Shown here: positions 60,991 to 64,000 of the stretch, one piece after another
Numbering within the stretch: position 1 is the first letter of the stretch
How the letters are laid out: each line of letters opens with the position of its first letter
NCBI RefSeq assembly: GCF_023343835.1
Contig: NC_064437.1
Location: forward strand, 44,107,967-44,171,966
Length of the DNA stretch: 64,000 nt
DNA from: Lagopus muta
Lineage: Eukaryota > Chordata > Aves > Galliformes > Phasianidae
Direction of reading: 5' to 3'
The notes under the pieces: model-generated
Told to the model about the DNA's origin: nothing
The model's input: the letters and a program-made list of their open reading frames with translations, nothing else
The model's database searches: none
Translations under genes and position numbers: made by a program

Positions 60991-63900
60991 ATGTATCAGG
61001 GATTTCCAGGGTGAACAAGAATTAAGTCTCTGGGGACTAAAAAAGTCAACGAGGTTTATAAATTTCAGATTTATAATACATGCATAGTAAATCTCATCTA
61101 CGTAAGAACTGAAAAGATACCATCGTATTATCTAAGCCTCTTCAAATTCAGCAGCCAGTCAGCATGGTGTTTAATTAATCCGGTGAAGCTATACACATAC
61201 CCTACCCACCTCAAATCTGTTAAAATTCGATTCAAAGTTCCGTTAGCCAAATAAAACCTTTCACCACTGCAATAAAGAGATGTCTATTGTCACATGCATT
61301 CTCATTTTTCATACAGTAGAGACCCACGTATTCACTGAGCTAAGTGATCTTGCTCAGGTCAAAACTGTGGGTGGGCGGAAACCACACTGTAGGTGGCTAA
61401 CGACTCACGTAAGAATTTATGTGAGGTGTAGGGCCTTACAAAGAATATGGACACAATTTTACTTGGATTCCTCTTGGGATGATACAAAAGCAATAGGAAC
61501 TATTTTATTAACACAGGCAGGGGATGGCTGGTATGCAGCCAAGCCTTCCCTTTATTACTTGCTAGGGTGGGCAGACACCAAGCCCTTCTGCCTTTCAGTT
61601 TGCACATTACTGCTCTACTGGAAATAAAAGGCAGGAAGGAAAAAAAGACTTTGCCCATAGTCTACACATCTACATGCAGTGGAAGAAAAGGAACGCACCA
61701 CAAAATATCATGTTTATTTCATTATGTCTGGAAATAAGATGTGAAGTTAGTTTGAGAAAGTGAGGAATCACTTGCAATCACCAAGCCCCAGTGCATCCCT
61801 AAACGTACTCAGGGTTAGAAGGAAATATATTCTGATGAATGATGCAAACGCAGACTCAAAAAAAGAAGACCACTTGTTTCTCATTTCCGTTACTTCCTTT
61901 GGAGTAGCTATAAGCACCATTTAAGAGGAAATCAAACAAGAACTTATCTGATGGAATAAGTGAAAAAAAAATCACCTGTTATCTGCATCTTGCAACAGAC
62001 TGTAAGGGAAGATCCAGGTCTTTTAGCTATCACAGAAAGAGCAGCAGTTCTAATATGAATGTAAACTAGTCAGCCTGTCAGCTGACTACTGACAACTTCT
62101 ACTTCGTGTTGTTTCATACACACGCAACTAAACTACTGTCAAATCTTGAGAAGAAACTGACATACTTAGAATAGCACTGTGTATAAAAAAAGGTAATGGG
62201 CTGGGGAAATCCAGGTTTGAGATTAGTATTAGTGAAAACTGGAGAGTGGTTCAACTGACACACCCCTCAAAAAACTCCTTTTTTTCCAGTATTTTTCATA
62301 TTTTTAAAATTTTTCATTTTTCATATTTTTAAAAGCAAATGCTCATAGCCATCCTTGCACACATGGCAAGGATAATAAAAGAACACAGAAGCAGACCATT
62401 TGATGATACTCCACATACAGGACAAGCTTGAATTTTACAGTGTAGCACTGATGCTGAATCTGTTCTTCAAGCCATGACAAATGGCCATTACAGAAATGCT
62501 TGTGTCTATTTAGGATGCTAATCTTCATTTCAGTTTCTAACTGCTTTTGACATATTTTGCTGAGGGTCACTATCATTACATCTGAGCTAGTGGAATAGCC
62601 TGTGCAAGCCCCATCACTTGCTCCACTGCAAAGGCAGCAGACTGAGTTCACGATACCTTTAACGGTGAGCAAGGCTAACATATTCCAGCTTAGCTATGAC
62701 CCAATTTAACCTTATGACTTTGCCCATAATTTTTAACATTACAAACAAGTGCAGATGTTTCTGTAGTGACCATCAGACCACAGAGTTTTGTGTCTAGATT
62801 TAGATAAAAAAAAGTTGTCATAGACTGCCTCTTCACTAGAGGGATAACCTGATATATCCATGTTTGCATAGCCATATTACTATAAAAGATAATGCAGGGA
62901 AGGCTTCCATTACAGCCTTGCCACAAAAAGGTCAAGAACTCAAATAGAACATAACTCAGTGTGACAGAAAATAACCCTCATCTGAAAGCAAGAAAGCATC
63001 TCAGCATAGTATAATACTTTCTCAGCTGTGGGGTGGAAAAAAAGCAAACTTGCAGTAAAGAGTCAGTTATTGCTATTTGCTAAAATACATGTAGTACATG
63101 ACAGTACGCAATGCAAAATTTGCTTACGGTGTTTGATTTTAGTTCTGTTCATTTAGTTCAACTACGTAATTTATTGTCTTAGCATAGTGCAATTGATTTC
63201 TCTTCTTTCCCACCCCTAAACTGAATAAATCCCATTTGTTTGTTGCGTGCTGTTCACTTAGAGGAAATCAAGGGGAAATGCACTTGTATGATCACCCCAG
63301 CATGGACTTAACACGTGTTATTTTATGAAAAGCCCAGTTTTCTACAAAAATGGAAAGAAATGCTTATTATTATTCTCCACAGCCTCCTCCATCTCCAAAC
63401 ATTCCCTGGCATATAACTCTAAATATTGAGTAGCCCTTGTGCCATCATACTATAAACCAGTGTTCACTGCTTATCTCTTGTGAAACCCTATGACAATCTT
63501 TACAAGCACTAACGATGAAAAATTAGGGGCCCTATAGAATGAGAAAGAGAGCTGACCTTTGCCAGTGTGAACTGCCCATGCTTGAATGGAGTTCTGTGCA
63601 CATTCAGCAAAACTTTTCAAGCTTGTGCAGCTTTGGTAGATGGCCAATATTATCTAAGCATTGCTTTTCAGAATAAAATTGACAATCTTTAATCCTAATT
63701 TGAGTTCACTGCACAGCAAGGACATTTGGGATTGTGCCATTGTGCAGTAAATTGTACTCCTGCTAACTGAAAAAAAGAGCAAAAGAAATACTTGCACTTG
63801 GACTTTTAAGGACAAAACAGAACACTATTTCTTCTTCATATATTTAATCTAGCCTGTATGAAGATGAACAGAGAAACAACTCAAAGGAGAGACTAAAAAG

Positions 63901-64000
63901 GAACAAAAGAGAGATGACTAATGTAATAATGATCACTTAATGGTCACTTTAAAAATTATTCTTAAAAAAGATACAGCTTAACTCAATCCAGAATATTTCT
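60991..64000. other. AT-rich non-genic DNA
   Basis: No gene is recognised. The 115-codon frame at 61280-61627 shows no domain. An 18-bp direct repeat (TTTTTCATATTTTTAAAA) occurs at 62292-62309 and 62317-62334. Confidence 0.55.

Noticed and set aside
61280..61627. 115-codon plus-strand frame followed by a CTTTCAG and an AATAAA
   Set aside because: Neither the acceptor-like site nor the AATAAA is placed to make a coherent terminal exon, and there is no homology.

Overview
The window is vertebrate nuclear DNA, almost certainly from a bird and most likely a galliform such as chicken, turkey or quail. The evidence is four 5'-truncated or fragmentary CR1 LINEs of avian type, whose 3' ends carry the ATTCTRTG-type tail, on an AT-rich background with microsatellites and long T tracts. 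There are no Alu or L1 elements, and nothing resembles bacterial, organellar or viral gene organisation.

I find no recognisable host protein-coding exon, tRNA, rRNA or CRISPR in 64 kb. The window reads as a long intron or a gene desert. The only sequences with clear protein homology are remnants of CR1 ORF2 (reverse transcriptase and C-terminal domain): 2862-3125, 18381-19035, 28927-30592 and 55512-56104. All four lie on the minus strand. The 28927-30592 copy is the longest and youngest-looking. Its C-terminal half is one frame interrupted by a single TAG, while the N-terminal half is frameshifted.

Layout. 1-18 kb is AT-rich with one CR1 3' end, two degenerate pieces of a palindromic MITE-like repeat (about 7.75 and 8.25 kb) and a perfect (CTTT)29 tract at 13.7 kb. 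18-31 kb holds two CR1 copies and a palindromic MITE-like copy at 24.96 kb. 32.5-35.5 kb and 41-46 kb are richer in GC or dense in homeodomain, PBX/HOX, GATA and CTCF-like motifs. Together with 49.8-50.35 kb they are my best candidates for conserved non-coding (enhancer or insulator) sequence. 50-64 kb is AT-rich with one CR1 fragment and small local duplications.

The most interesting possibilities are transcript-level signals. One is a 22-nt candidate microexon at 36081-36102 with near-ideal splice sites and a downstream TGCATG. Another is a 38-nt exon-like block at 53563-53600. There are also juxtaposed acceptor/donor (recursive-splice-like) sites, best at 48865/48866 on the minus strand. 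All of these are inferences from motifs and some will be chance matches; RNA-seq and cross-species alignment would settle them. There is no sign of a multi-gene system in this window.
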